In this document: in pieces, positions 33,648-42,640 of the stretch
Numbering within the stretch: the first letter of the stretch is position 1
Layout of the letters: each line of letters begins with the position of its first letter
From: Catellatospora tritici
GTDB taxonomy: Bacteria > Actinomycetota > Actinomycetes > Mycobacteriales > Micromonosporaceae
DNA length: 64,000 bases
Reading direction: 5' to 3'
Assembly: GCF_019083965.1 (NCBI RefSeq)
Contig: NZ_JAHRCY010000006.1
Location: forward strand, 310,001-374,000
Made by a program: the position numbers and the translations under genes
The notes under the pieces: generated by a model
Told to the model about the DNA's origin: nothing
The model's input: only the letters and a program-made list of their open reading frames with translations
The model's database searches: none

Positions 33648-34844
33648 ATGTCGGGTATGGGGGACCCGCGACCAGGGCCGCCCCGCGCAGGCGCGGCTGA
33701 CTTCCAGCTGACCGGTGCCGACTTCGCGGTCTGCGCGGGGGCGCTGGTCATCGGGCTGATCGACGAGCAGCTGAGCATCAGCCGCAACGGGCTGCTCGGC
33801 GACCGCTGGGCCGCCTCCGAACTGGTCACCGCGCTGGCCGGGGTGGTGCTGCTGTTCCGGCGGCGCTGGCCGCTGGCGATCACCGTGTTCGTGCTCGCCG
33901 CGCACCTGCTCGCGTTCACCCCGATCCCGTTCGCGGTGATGATGTACACCATGGGCACCGTGGCCCGCCGCTGGTGGCAGCTGGTGCTCCTGGCGTGCGT
34001 CGGGGTGGCGGTGCAGGCGCTGTCGGCGATCGAGGGGCTGATCGTCGACGTGCGCGCGTGGGCGTACACGCTGACCTTCGCGCTGGGCCCGCTCGTGCTC
34101 GGTTACGCCGCGGGCGTACGGCAGGATCTGGTGGTGAGCCTGCGCGAGCGCGCCGGTGACCTGGAACGCGAGCGCGACCTGATGGCACGGACGGCCCGGC
34201 GCGACGAACGGGCCCGGATCGCCCGCGAGATGCACGACGTGGTGGCGCACCGGGTCAGCAACATCGTGGTCACCGCCTCGGCGCTGCGACTGGGCCCGGC
34301 CGTGGCCGATCCCGAGGTGTCGGCCGAGGTGGAGCGCATCCGGGACGAGGGCCGCGCGGCGCTGACCGAGCTGCGCGGCATCCTCGGCCTGCTCAAGGGC
34401 GCTGGGGGCGAGGACGCGCCGCGTGCGCCGCAGCCCACCGCCGCCGACCTGCCCGAGCTGGTGGAGCGGGCACGACAGACCGGCCGGATGCCGGTCGCCT
34501 ACGACGTCACCGGCTACCCGGAGCTGCTGGCCGATCCGGTGCAGCGGGCGGTGTACCGGTTGGTGCAGGAGGCGCTGACCAACGCGGTCAAGCACGCGCC
34601 GGGCGCGGCGGTGCGGGTGTCGGTGCGCTGTGCGGCGGACGGGGTGCACGCGGCGGTGGAGAACGACGCGCCGCGCGACCCGGGCCGCGAGCAGCTGCCC
34701 AGCGGCGGGCACGGGTTGATCGGACTGAGCGAGCGGGTGGCGTTGCTGGGTGGCCGGTTCGACGCGCAACCGCTGCCGGGCGGCGGGTTCCGGGTCAGCG
34801 CGATGATCCCACCGGTCGGGAGCGTGGCGGGGAGCCGTACATGA
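33648..34844 (+). CDS. NarL-type sensor histidine kinase
   Basis: A 398-residue histidine kinase of the DesK/NarX class. About five membrane helices occupy residues 25-160. A short coiled coil leads into the dimerisation box REMHDVVAHRVS, whose His is the phosphate site. The ATP-binding half follows (QEALTNAVKHAPG and GHGLIGLSERVALLGG). The input signal is not known. The start chosen is ATG 33648; ATG 33657 is also in frame. It overlaps the response regulator by 4 bp. Confidence 0.92.
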   Translation: MSGMGDPRPGPPRAGAADFQLTGADFAVCAGALVIGLIDEQLSISRNGLLGDRWAASELVTALAGVVLLFRRRWPLAITVFVLAAHLLAFTPIPFAVMMYTMGTVARRWWQLVLLACVGVAVQALSAIEGLIVDVRAWAYTLTFALGPLVLGYAAGVRQDLVVSLRERAGDLERERDLMARTARRDERARIAREMHDVVAHRVSNIVVTASALRLGPAVADPEVSAEVERIRDEGRAALTELRGILGLLKGAGGEDAPRAPQPTAADLPELVERARQTGRMPVAYDVTGYPELLADPVQRAVYRLVQEALTNAVKHAPGAAVRVSVRCAADGVHAAVENDAPRDPGREQLPSGGHGLIGLSERVALLGGRFDAQPLPGGGFRVSAMIPPVGSVAGSRT

Positions 34845-35491
34845 TCAAAGTAATGATCGTCGATGACAATGACATCATCCGGCGCGGTCTGGCCACCATC
34901 ATCGACGCCGACGAGGGCCTGCGGGTCGTCGCCGACGCCGGAGACGGGCGCAGCGCGGTTGAGGCAGCCCGCCGGATGCGGCCCGACATCGCCCTGGTCG
35001 ACATCCGCATGCCGATCATGGACGGCCTGGCCGCCACTCGCGAGCTGCTGAAGCTGCCCGACCCGCCCAAGGTCATCATCCTGACCACGTTCCACACCGA
35101 CGAGTACGTCGACGAGGCGATCCGCTCCGGCGCGGCCGGGTTCCTGCTCAAGGACTCTCCGCCGGAGGAGCTGGTGCGCGCGCTGTACGCGGTCGGGCAG
35201 GGCCACGCCATGCTCGACCCGGCCGTGACCCGCCAGGTCATCGACTCGCTGGCCGGGCGCTCGCCGCTGCTGTCGAGTGAGGAGAAGTCCCGCCTGGACG
35301 CGCTGACCCCGCGCGAGGTCGACGTACTGCGCCTGGTCGGCCGCGGCCTGTCCAACGCCGACATCGGCGCCGAGCTGTTCATGACCGAGGGCACCGTCAA
35401 GGGCTACGTCAGCGCCATCCTGACCAAGCTGGAAGCCGACAACCGCGTGCAGGCCGCCCGGCTCGCCTACCGCGCAGGCCTCGACGCGTAA
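34841..35491 (+). CDS. NarL/FixJ response regulator
   Basis: A 216-residue regulator with an N-terminal receiver domain (phosphoacceptor Asp54 in ALVDIRMP, conserved Lys in FLLKDSPPE) and a C-terminal LuxR helix-turn-helix (LTPREVDVLRLVGRGLSNADI). It is coupled to the preceding kinase by a 4-bp overlap. No target is visible; the neighbouring lysozyme-like gene and egt operon are possibilities only. Confidence 0.94.
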   Translation: MIKVMIVDDNDIIRRGLATIIDADEGLRVVADAGDGRSAVEAARRMRPDIALVDIRMPIMDGLAATRELLKLPDPPKVIILTTFHTDEYVDEAIRSGAAGFLLKDSPPEELVRALYAVGQGHAMLDPAVTRQVIDSLAGRSPLLSSEEKSRLDALTPREVDVLRLVGRGLSNADIGAELFMTEGTVKGYVSAILTKLEADNRVQAARLAYRAGLDA

Positions 35492-35515
35492 CCCCACTCC
35501 GCTCCGCCCCGGGGC

Positions 35516-35566
35516 AAGGAAGGGCACCTTCTTATCGCTTTCCGTAGCGGAAGGCCCCTTGTCAAC
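35516..35566. repeat. Dispersed inverted repeat, family E copy 2
   Basis: AAGGAAGGGCACCTTCTTATC leads into a small hairpin TTCCG-tag-CGGAA and ends GGCCCCTTGTCAAC. It is the inverse orientation of the 36471-36522 copy. It lies between the converging regulator and lysozyme-like genes. Confidence 0.8.
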
Positions 35567-35660
35567 GCCGAGATGGCAACGCCGAGACGGGATGAGGCGC
35601 GGCGGGCGGTGCCCCGGCTGAGGAGCCGGGGCACCGTGGGATGGGCGTGCGGAGGATGGT

Positions 35661-36278
35661 TCAGGCGGGGTCGGCGGCGGGCCAGATGGCGTCCACGATG
35701 CGCTGGCCGTCGGCGGCCTGGTCGCCGTACCGGTCGGGGAAGGCCGAGACCTGCACCTGCTGGCAGACGGCGCCGATCGGCGCGCGGTGCCAGCTGCCGT
35801 GCGGGTACAGCTCCTGCATGCGCCCCAGGAACGCGTCGGTGGCGTGCGCCGGGTCCATGATCTGGTTCGGCGTACCCCAGCCCGCCGACGGCCGCTGCTG
35901 GTACAGCCCGAGGCTGTCGTAGTCGACCGCCTCGGCGAAGTTGTTGATGTTGCCCTCGACGATCGCGGTGGTGACCGCGATGACCGCCGCCCGCCGGTCC
36001 AGGCCCAGCTTCTGCACCTCCCGTACGATCGCGCGGGCGCAGGAGGCCTGGTGGCCGCTGACGTGACCCTTCATGCCCTGGACGAGCTGTGCGTTGAGCG
36101 CGCGGGCCAGCGCGTGGTCGGTCCTGGTCACCCCCTTGTCCGAGCACGGCCGGGTCGGGATCTCGGCGGCGTGGGCGGTGCCGACCCGGAGCGACAGCAC
36201 CAGCAGGACGGCGGCGAACAGGACGATCGCGGCGCCACGGGTGGCGCGCACGGCGGTATGACACACAGCGGTGTTCAA
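35661..36278 (-). CDS. Secreted lysozyme-like (transglycosylase-type) protein
   Basis: A 205-residue secreted protein. A signal peptide (about 1-35, ending AHAAE) precedes a lysozyme-like fold known from many actinobacterial exported proteins, with AVIAVTTAIVEGNINN, DYDSLGLYQQRPSAGWGTPNQI and DPAHATDAFL. In relatives the catalytic-type segment reads ESGLRN-like; here it is EGNINN, so hydrolase activity is uncertain. The start is TTG 36278 because GGGAG lies 5 nt upstream. It is divergent from the MarR gene. Confidence 0.8.
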   Translation of the reverse strand: MNTAVCHTAVRATRGAAIVLFAAVLLVLSLRVGTAHAAEIPTRPCSDKGVTRTDHALARALNAQLVQGMKGHVSGHQASCARAIVREVQKLGLDRRAAVIAVTTAIVEGNINNFAEAVDYDSLGLYQQRPSAGWGTPNQIMDPAHATDAFLGRMQELYPHGSWHRAPIGAVCQQVQVSAFPDRYGDQAADGQRIVDAIWPAADPA

Positions 36279-36470
36279 CGGATCTCCCTCGACGGTTCGG
36301 CGCCACGACGGTGCGGATCGAACCCGACCCAGGCGATTCGCGCGGCGGGCTGCGGACGTAACCGCAGCGGTCTGCCATCCATCCTGCGGCCGGCTGCCGT
36401 TCGCCGAACCCGACGCCGGTCCGGACCTGTCCCCGACGAAAGTCAGGATCGCCGCCCGAGCCGGCCGCAG

Positions 36471-36522
36471 TTGAGAAGGGGCCCTTCTATCACGCAAAGC
36501 GATAAGAAGGTGCCCTTCCTTA
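36471..36522. repeat. Dispersed inverted repeat, family E copy 3
   Basis: TTGAGAAGGGGCCCTTCTATC, then CACGCAAAGCG, then GATAAGAAGGTGCCCTTCC. It is inverted relative to 35516-35566, so the two copies bracket the lysozyme-like gene. Arm AAGGTGCCCTT is shared with the other copies. Confidence 0.85.
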
Positions 36523-36549
36523 CACGGCGGCGGCGGATTTCATCGAGCG

Positions 36550-36624
36550 TTGACTTGTGGGGGTGGGTGGGCGTTAGAGTGGTGTCGTTAACGTTGTGTT
36601 CCCGCATTAGTTGCGAAAGCGCAA
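36550..36624 (+). promoter_or_regulatory. Promoter and palindromes upstream of the MarR gene
   Basis: TTGACT (36550-36555) is followed 19 nt later by TAGAGT (36575-36580), a plausible sigma-70-type promoter. Downstream lie the palindrome CGTTAACG (36586-36593) and TTGCG-aaag-CGCAA (36611-36624). Both are candidate MarR binding sites, since MarR proteins usually repress their own operon. Confidence 0.5.
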
Positions 36625-36629
36625 ACACC

Positions 36630-37103
36630 ATGGACGAACTGCCGCACGACCAGCTGGCCGAGGACATCGGCCTGTTCCGGCGCGCGATGATCCCGCAGTT
36701 CCTGCTGGGCATGCTGCGCCGGATGGGCGACGCCGAACCCAACCTCCTCCAGGTGGCGTCGCTGTACGTGCTCGACGGTGGCGCCCGCCCCACCGTCGGC
36801 GACCTCGCCGGGCAGCTCGGCCGGTCGACCTCGGTCACCAGCCGCCTGGTCGACCAGTTGGTGCGGCGCGGCTGGATCGAGCGCGCGGAGGACCTCGCGG
36901 ACCGGCGGGCCAAGCGGCTGCGGATCACCCCCGCCGGGCGCGACTTCCTGCGCGGCTTCGAGCGGGTTCGCGCCCAGGCGCAGCGGGAGCTGATGACGTA
37001 CCTGACCGATGCGGAACAGCGCCGCGTCGCCGAGGCGATGGCGCTGCTGGGCAAGGCTTCAAGGAGACACCTCGATGAGCGCGACGCTGACCCCCGCCAC
37101 TGA
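36630..37103 (+). CDS. MarR family transcriptional regulator
   Basis: A 157-residue winged-helix regulator. The DNA-binding part reads PTVGDLAGQLGRSTSVTSRLVDQLVRRGWIERAEDLADRRAKRLRITPAG in order, with the wing Arg pair. Its 3' end overlaps the next gene by 29 bp, so the two are translationally coupled. It probably controls the phosphotransferase gene. I see no Shine-Dalgarno before ATG 36630, and the frame has no other convincing start. Confidence 0.9.
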   Translation: MDELPHDQLAEDIGLFRRAMIPQFLLGMLRRMGDAEPNLLQVASLYVLDGGARPTVGDLAGQLGRSTSVTSRLVDQLVRRGWIERAEDLADRRAKRLRITPAGRDFLRGFERVRAQAQRELMTYLTDAEQRRVAEAMALLGKASRRHLDERDADPRH

Positions 37104-39771
37104 CCTGGTCCTCGACTTCGCCGAGATCGACGGCGGCATGCTCGCCGCGGTCGGCGGCAAGGCGGGCAACCTGGGCGAGCTGACCCGGGCCGGGCTGCCG
37201 GTGCCGCCCGGCTTCTGCCTCACCACGGAGGCGTACCGGCAGGCCACCGAGGCCGCCGACCTCAACGAGTTGTTCGACGCGCTGGAACACGCGGCGGCGA
37301 CAGATGTCGCGGCGTTGACCGCGCTGGCCGCACGGGCCCGCGCGGCGGTGCTGGCCGCGCCGGTTCCGGCGGGGATCGCCGCCGCGGTGGCGGAGGGGTA
37401 CGCCCGGCTGGGCGCGGACGCGCCCGTCGCGGTGCGCTCCTCGGCGACCGCCGAGGACCTGCCCTTCGCCAGCTTCGCCGGGCAGCAGGACACCTACCTG
37501 AACGTGGTGGGCGAGGCGGCGGTGCTGGACGCGGTGCGGCGCTGCTGGGCGTCGCTGTGGACCGACCGGGCCGTGGTCTACCGGGCCACCAACGGCATCG
37601 ACGACCGGACGGTACGGCTGGCCGTGGTCGTGCAGCGCATGGTCGACTCGGCGGTGGCCGGGGTGCTGTTCACGGCCAACCCCGTCACCGGCCGCCGCCG
37701 TCAGGCGGTGATCGACGCCGCCCCCGGCCTGGGCGAGGCCGTCGTGTCCGGGGCGGTCAACCCCGACCACTTCGTCGTCGACACCGCGCGCGAGACGATC
37801 CTGCACCGGCGCCTGGGCGACAAGCGGCTGGCCGTACGCTCGCTGCCCGGTGGCGGCACCGAGCACGTCGCGCGGGCCGACGGCGCCGACGCCGCATGCC
37901 TCACCGACGCGCAGGTGCTGGCGCTGGCCCGGCTCGGCGACCGGGTCGAGACGCACTACGGCGCACCGCAGGACACCGAGTGGGCGGTCGACGGCGACGG
38001 GACGCTGTGGCTGACCCAGGCCCGTCCGATCACGACGCTGTACCCGCTGCCCGAGCATGCCCCCGCCCCCGAGGACGACCTGCGGGTCTACTTCTGCTTC
38101 AGCGTCGCGCAGGGTGTGTTCCGACCGATCACCCCGGCGGGCATGGCCGGGTTCCGGCTGATCGGCTCGGGGGCCGCGCGCCTGTTCGGCTTCCCGGTCG
38201 CCGATCCGCTGACCGGGCCGCCGCCGTTCACCGAGGCGGGGCGGCGCGTCTTCTTCGACGTCACCACCGCCGCGCGCAGCCGGGTGGGGCAGGCGCTGAT
38301 CCCGAAGGTGCTGGGCGTGATGGAGGCCCGCTCGGCGGCGGTGTTCCGCGAGCTGTTCACCGACCCGCGCCTGTCGGTGACCCGGCCGTCGCGGCTGCCG
38401 TTCCTGCGCCGGGTGGGGCGGGTCGCGCTCCGGTACAAAGTGCCGCCGTACCTGGTGCATGCCCTGGTCAAGCCAGAGGTGGCCCGCGCGCGGGTGGAGC
38501 GGATCGACGCCGAACTCGACGTCCGGTTGGCCGCGCCCGCCGACCTCGCGGCCGAGCAGCGGCTGGACTGGATCGAGCGGCTGCTGGCGGACGAGGTGGC
38601 GCCGATGCTGCCGCGGATCCTGCCGGTGGCCGCGGCCGGGTTCGTCGCGCTCGGGCTGGCCGACCGGCTGCTCGGCACCGACGCGGGGACCGGCGAGCTG
38701 CAGGCGGTGCTGCGGGGCATCCCGCACAACGTCACCACGGAGATGGACCTGGAACTGTGGCACGTGGCGGTGCGGCTGCGGGCCGACGAGACGTCGGCGC
38801 GGGTGCTGCGTACCGAGAAGGTCGACGAGCTCGCCCACCGCTATGCCGCGGGAACCCTGCCGGACCTGGCCCAGGGCGAGCTCAAGAGCTTTCTGCGCCG
38901 GTACGGCCACCGCGCCGTCGCCGAGATCGACCTCGGCATGCCCCGCTGGGCCGACGATCCGCGCTACCTGCTCGGCGTGCTCGCCAACTACCTGCGGATG
39001 AGCCCCGAGGACAGCGCGCAGTCGTCCCCGGACCGGCTGTTCGCGCAGGGTGCCGCCGAGGCCGAGGCGCAGATCGAGACGTTGGCGGGGCGGGCGCGCC
39101 GTCGCGGACGGCTGCGGGCCCGGCTGGTGCGCGGGCTGCTGGCGCGGGCGCGGGCGTTGGCGGGCGTACGCGAGCTGCCGAAGTACTACCTGGTCCGGAT
39201 CATCGCCGCCGCCCGCGCACAGTTGGGGCTGGTCGGCGAGCAGCTGTACCGGCAAGGGCGCCTCGACGAGCCCGGTGACGTGTACTTCCTGGACCTGGCC
39301 CAGGCGCGGGCCGGGCTGCACGGCACCGACCTGCGCGAGGCGGCCGCGCGGGCGCGCCAGGGCTACGACGAGGAGCTGCGCCGCCGCCACATCCCGCGCG
39401 TACTGCTGTCCGACGGCACCGAGCCGGAGGCGGGCATGCACGCGGCCGCGCCCGACGGCTCACTCGCGGGCACTCCCGCCTCGGCGGGGACCGTCACCGG
39501 CACCGCCCGGGTGATCCTCGACCCGGTTGGGGCGCACCTGGAACCCGGCGAGATCCTGGTCTGCCCGTCCACCGACCCCGGCTGGACCCCGCTGTTCCTC
39601 ACCGCGGGCGGCCTGGTCATGGAGATGGGCGGCGCCAACTCCCACGGCGCCGTGGTCGCCCGCGAGTACGGCATCCCCGCCGTCGTCGGCGTCCCGAACG
39701 CCGTCGCCACCATCGCCACCGGCCAGCAGATAACCCTCAACGGCACCACCGGCACCGTCACCCCCGCCTAG
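37075..39771 (+). CDS. Rifampicin phosphotransferase-like PEP-utilizing enzyme
   Basis: An 898-residue enzyme. An N-terminal ATP-grasp domain (GGKAGNLGELTRAGLPVPPGF in two blocks, AVRSSATAEDLPFASFAGQQ, VLFTANPVTG, LTQARPITTL) is followed by a middle domain of about 430 residues and a C-terminal swivelling domain. That last domain carries the phospho-histidine in GGANSHGAVVARE. No C-terminal PEP-synthase barrel is present, so the order fits rifampicin phosphotransferase rather than PEP synthase. It would transfer a phosphate from ATP to a substrate that may not be rifampicin. RBS AAGGAG lies 8 nt before ATG 37075. Confidence 0.82.
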   Translation: MSATLTPATDLVLDFAEIDGGMLAAVGGKAGNLGELTRAGLPVPPGFCLTTEAYRQATEAADLNELFDALEHAAATDVAALTALAARARAAVLAAPVPAGIAAAVAEGYARLGADAPVAVRSSATAEDLPFASFAGQQDTYLNVVGEAAVLDAVRRCWASLWTDRAVVYRATNGIDDRTVRLAVVVQRMVDSAVAGVLFTANPVTGRRRQAVIDAAPGLGEAVVSGAVNPDHFVVDTARETILHRRLGDKRLAVRSLPGGGTEHVARADGADAACLTDAQVLALARLGDRVETHYGAPQDTEWAVDGDGTLWLTQARPITTLYPLPEHAPAPEDDLRVYFCFSVAQGVFRPITPAGMAGFRLIGSGAARLFGFPVADPLTGPPPFTEAGRRVFFDVTTAARSRVGQALIPKVLGVMEARSAAVFRELFTDPRLSVTRPSRLPFLRRVGRVALRYKVPPYLVHALVKPEVARARVERIDAELDVRLAAPADLAAEQRLDWIERLLADEVAPMLPRILPVAAAGFVALGLADRLLGTDAGTGELQAVLRGIPHNVTTEMDLELWHVAVRLRADETSARVLRTEKVDELAHRYAAGTLPDLAQGELKSFLRRYGHRAVAEIDLGMPRWADDPRYLLGVLANYLRMSPEDSAQSSPDRLFAQGAAEAEAQIETLAGRARRRGRLRARLVRGLLARARALAGVRELPKYYLVRIIAAARAQLGLVGEQLYRQGRLDEPGDVYFLDLAQARAGLHGTDLREAAARARQGYDEELRRRHIPRVLLSDGTEPEAGMHAAAPDGSLAGTPASAGTVTGTARVILDPVGAHLEPGEILVCPSTDPGWTPLFLTAGGLVMEMGGANSHGAVVAREYGIPAVVGVPNAVATIATGQQITLNGTTGTVTPA

Positions 39772-39776
39772 CCGCA

Positions 39777-40274
39777 CTACCGGTCGAGGGCGCGTTCGAG
39801 GGCGCGGTAGATCTTGCCGAACCGGGTTGCGTCGTCCAGGCGGAGCAGGAGGATCTGGGCGTGGGCGGTCTGGGCCCAGATCTCGTGGATGGCGTCGCCG
39901 CGGTCGTAGCTGTCGTCGATGCGGTGCAGCATCCACTCCCAGATCGCCGGGGCCGCGCCGAGCAGCAGGAGCACTGCGGCGAGCAGGAGCAGCGTGTTGC
40001 GGGGGACGTGCAGGCGGCCGACGGCCGAGGCGAGCTGGGACTCGCCGTACGCGGCGGCGGCGAAGGCACACAGCAGGATGAACCCGGCGAACACCGACAG
40101 GATCATGAGCAGGTTGAGGATGCCGCGCCCGGCGGTGCGTCCGCGCACCCGCCAGTCGGGCCGGACCTGCTTGTGCCACACGTAGTGCAGGTCGTCCAGG
40201 CGGAAGCGGCGGTCGCCGATGTGGACGTACGACGAGGTCACGAGCACCGTGTCGTCGCGATAGTAGGTGATCAC
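39777..40274 (-). CDS. DUF6232 family membrane protein
   Basis: A 165-residue protein with an N-terminal beta-type domain (YYRDDTVLVTSSYVHIGDRRFRLDDLHYVW), then two membrane helices (about 63-85 and 100-120), and a C-terminal cytoplasmic part. This matches the DUF6232 family of unknown role. The start is GTG 40274, with GGAGG 7 nt upstream; a longer frame reaches 40313. It converges on the phosphotransferase gene, with five bases between the stops. Confidence 0.8.
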   Translation of the reverse strand: MITYYRDDTVLVTSSYVHIGDRRFRLDDLHYVWHKQVRPDWRVRGRTAGRGILNLLMILSVFAGFILLCAFAAAAYGESQLASAVGRLHVPRNTLLLLAAVLLLLGAAPAIWEWMLHRIDDSYDRGDAIHEIWAQTAHAQILLLRLDDATRFGKIYRALERALDR

Positions 40275-40338
40275 AAACGCCTCCGCGCCGGGTACCCCTA
40301 CAGCCTGGCGCATGGCCGCCGCGACGATCGTGAATGAA

Positions 40339-42633
40339 TCAGGCGGGCGGCCGGGTGGCGCCGGTGTACGCCGCCGGGGCGGGCAGCCGTGGCTGGAGCA
40401 GCCGGGTCGCGGCGTCGGGCGGCAGCGGCCGCGACAGCAGATAGCCCTGGCCCAGGCGGCAGCCCAGCCGCCGCAGCGCCGCGCCCTGCTCCTCGGTCTC
40501 GATGCCCTCGGCGATGGCGACCAGGCCGAGCGAGTCGGCGATGGCCAGGATCGCCCGGACGATGCTCAGGTCCAGCTCGCCGCCGACCACGCCGCTGACG
40601 AACGACTTGTCGATCTTCAGGATCTCGATCGGCAGCCGCTTGAGGTAGGCCAGGTTCGAGTACGCGGTGCCGAAGTCGTCCAGCACCAGGTGCACCCCGG
40701 CCACCCCGAGCGCGGTGACGTAGTCGGTGACGTCGTGGCGCAGGTAGCTGTGCTCGGTGATCTCCAGCCAGATGTCGGTGGGGTCGAGCCCGGAGGCGCG
40801 GATGATGTCGATCGTCCGCTCGGCGGCCTGCGGCTGGTGCAGCTGCACCGGCGACAGGTTCACGCTCATGCCGATGCCGCGCCCCTGTGGCAGCTGGTGC
40901 CAGTCGCGCAGCTGGGCGCAGGCGTGTGCCAGCACCCACTCGCCGATCGCGGTGATCTGCCCGGAGTCCTCCGCCATCGGGATGAACACCTCCGGCGACA
41001 CGGTGCCGTGGTACGGGTGCGTCCAGCGCAGCAGCGCCTCGAACGCCACGATCCGGTGCGTGTCGAGGGTGAAGATCGGCTGGTAGACGAGGTGGAGCTG
41101 GTCGCGGTCGAGGGCGTGCAGCAGTTCGGAGCGCAGGTCCAGCCGGTCGCGGGAGCGGTGCGAGGCGTCCTCGTCGAAGACCTCGACCTGGCCTCGGCCG
41201 CGGCCCTTGGCGACGTACATGGCGGCGTCGGCGTCGCGCAGCATGGCGGTGGGCGTGGTCTGGCCGCGGATGCCGAGCACCCCGCCGACGCTGGCCGACA
41301 CGCGCACCTGCTCGCCCGCCACGACGTACAGGTCGTCGAGGTCCGCGCAGACCCGGGCGCCCACCTCGGCCACCTCGGCGAGCTGGCGGATGCCGTCGAG
41401 CACGATGACGAACTCGTCGCCGCCGAAGCGGGCCAGCAGGTCGTCGGGGCGGATGCTGCCGCGCAGCCGCTCGGCGACCTGCTGCAGCAGCTCGTCCCCG
41501 GCCTCGTGGCCGAGCAGGTCGTTGACGGCCTTGAACCCGTCCAAATCGCAGAAGAGCAGGCCGACCAGGGTCAGCTCGGGCCGCTGCAGCACCGCCTCCA
41601 GGTGGGTCACCAGGGCGCTGCGGTTGGCCAGGTTGGTCAGCGGATCGAGGGTGGCCCGCTGCTTGAGCGCGTGGTAGAGCTCGGCGTTGGTCATCGCCAC
41701 GCCGAGGTGGTTGGCGAAGATCGTCATGATCTCGGTGGTACCGGGAGTGAAGCGCTCGCCCCGGTCGCGGGCGGCGTACAGCAGCGCCAGCGGGCCCTCC
41801 TCGCGCGGCACGGCCACGCTGAGCACGCCCGACTCCGATTCCGAGCCGGGCGGCCCGTCCACCCCGAACGGGTGCGGCCAGCCCGCGATCTCGTCGGCGC
41901 GCAGCCCCCGGTGCGCCCGCAGGTGTGCCTGCCCGTCCTCGACCATCTCGACCCAGGTCCGGTCGGCCGCGGTGAGCAGCAGCAGCTGGGCGGCGGCCTC
42001 GTCGAGCAGCGGTTCGAGCCGCAGGTGCCGGGTGAGCAGGTGGCCGTGGTGGGCCAGCCGCTCGATGACGGCGTTGCGTTCGCGTTCACGCAGCGTCAGG
42101 CACAACCGGGACGCCACCGAGTTGAGGATCGGCACGTCGGAGGTGGCGAACGGGATCGGGCTGGACCGGAACAGGATGATCAGGCTGTCGGCGTACCCGA
42201 AGACCGGCACCCAGGCGGCCGAGCGGATCCGCAGCGGCGTCACCGTGCCGGGCACGTCGGCGGCGCACAGGGCCACGTCGGTCTCGCCGTCGCCCCGGGT
42301 CACGGTGCGGCCCTCGGCCAGCGCATGCCGGGCCGCAGGCCCAGCGGGCCAGCTGTTCGTGTACGCCGGGTCGTCCTCCGGCAGCCCGCACGAGGCGGTC
42401 ACGGCGAGCCGGTCGCCCTCGCGGCGCACCATGCACACCACGTCGGCGAAGAACACGTCCGACAGCACCGTGAGCAGGCGCTCGGTCATCTCCTCGGCGC
42501 TGGCGGGCTGGCCCAGCACCGACAGCAGCCGGATCAGCCGGGTGGTGTCGCGGTAGGCGTCGCGGGCGGCGTCGGAGGCCTGCGCGAGTCTGCGCCGCAG
42601 CTGCTCCGTCTCGGTCTCGGGGCGCCAGTCCAT
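40339..42633 (-). CDS. GAF-GGDEF-EAL cyclic di-GMP enzyme
   Basis: A 764-residue signalling protein. Two GAF-type sensory regions lie in residues 1-310. A diguanylate cyclase domain follows with an intact GGDEF (RFGGDEFVIVL), and then an EAL phosphodiesterase domain with AFEALLRW, LEITEH, LDDFGTAYSNL and EGIETEEQ, all catalytic motifs complete. It could both make and degrade cyclic di-GMP. It starts 8 bp after the FIST gene stop, so the FIST sensor and this enzyme form an operon. Confidence 0.95.
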   Translation of the reverse strand: MDWRPETETEQLRRRLAQASDAARDAYRDTTRLIRLLSVLGQPASAEEMTERLLTVLSDVFFADVVCMVRREGDRLAVTASCGLPEDDPAYTNSWPAGPAARHALAEGRTVTRGDGETDVALCAADVPGTVTPLRIRSAAWVPVFGYADSLIILFRSSPIPFATSDVPILNSVASRLCLTLRERERNAVIERLAHHGHLLTRHLRLEPLLDEAAAQLLLLTAADRTWVEMVEDGQAHLRAHRGLRADEIAGWPHPFGVDGPPGSESESGVLSVAVPREEGPLALLYAARDRGERFTPGTTEIMTIFANHLGVAMTNAELYHALKQRATLDPLTNLANRSALVTHLEAVLQRPELTLVGLLFCDLDGFKAVNDLLGHEAGDELLQQVAERLRGSIRPDDLLARFGGDEFVIVLDGIRQLAEVAEVGARVCADLDDLYVVAGEQVRVSASVGGVLGIRGQTTPTAMLRDADAAMYVAKGRGRGQVEVFDEDASHRSRDRLDLRSELLHALDRDQLHLVYQPIFTLDTHRIVAFEALLRWTHPYHGTVSPEVFIPMAEDSGQITAIGEWVLAHACAQLRDWHQLPQGRGIGMSVNLSPVQLHQPQAAERTIDIIRASGLDPTDIWLEITEHSYLRHDVTDYVTALGVAGVHLVLDDFGTAYSNLAYLKRLPIEILKIDKSFVSGVVGGELDLSIVRAILAIADSLGLVAIAEGIETEEQGAALRRLGCRLGQGYLLSRPLPPDAATRLLQPRLPAPAAYTGATRPPA

Positions 42634-42640
42634 CCCCGCC

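Noticed and set aside
36314-36350. A T-loop-like GGGTTCGATCC on the minus strand as part of a tRNA
   Set aside because: The flanking bases do not form the T, D and acceptor stems of a tRNA.
36279-36475. A c-di-AMP (ydaO-type) riboswitch before the lysozyme-like gene
   Set aside because: Such elements often precede this kind of gene, but I could not match the conserved core in this leader.
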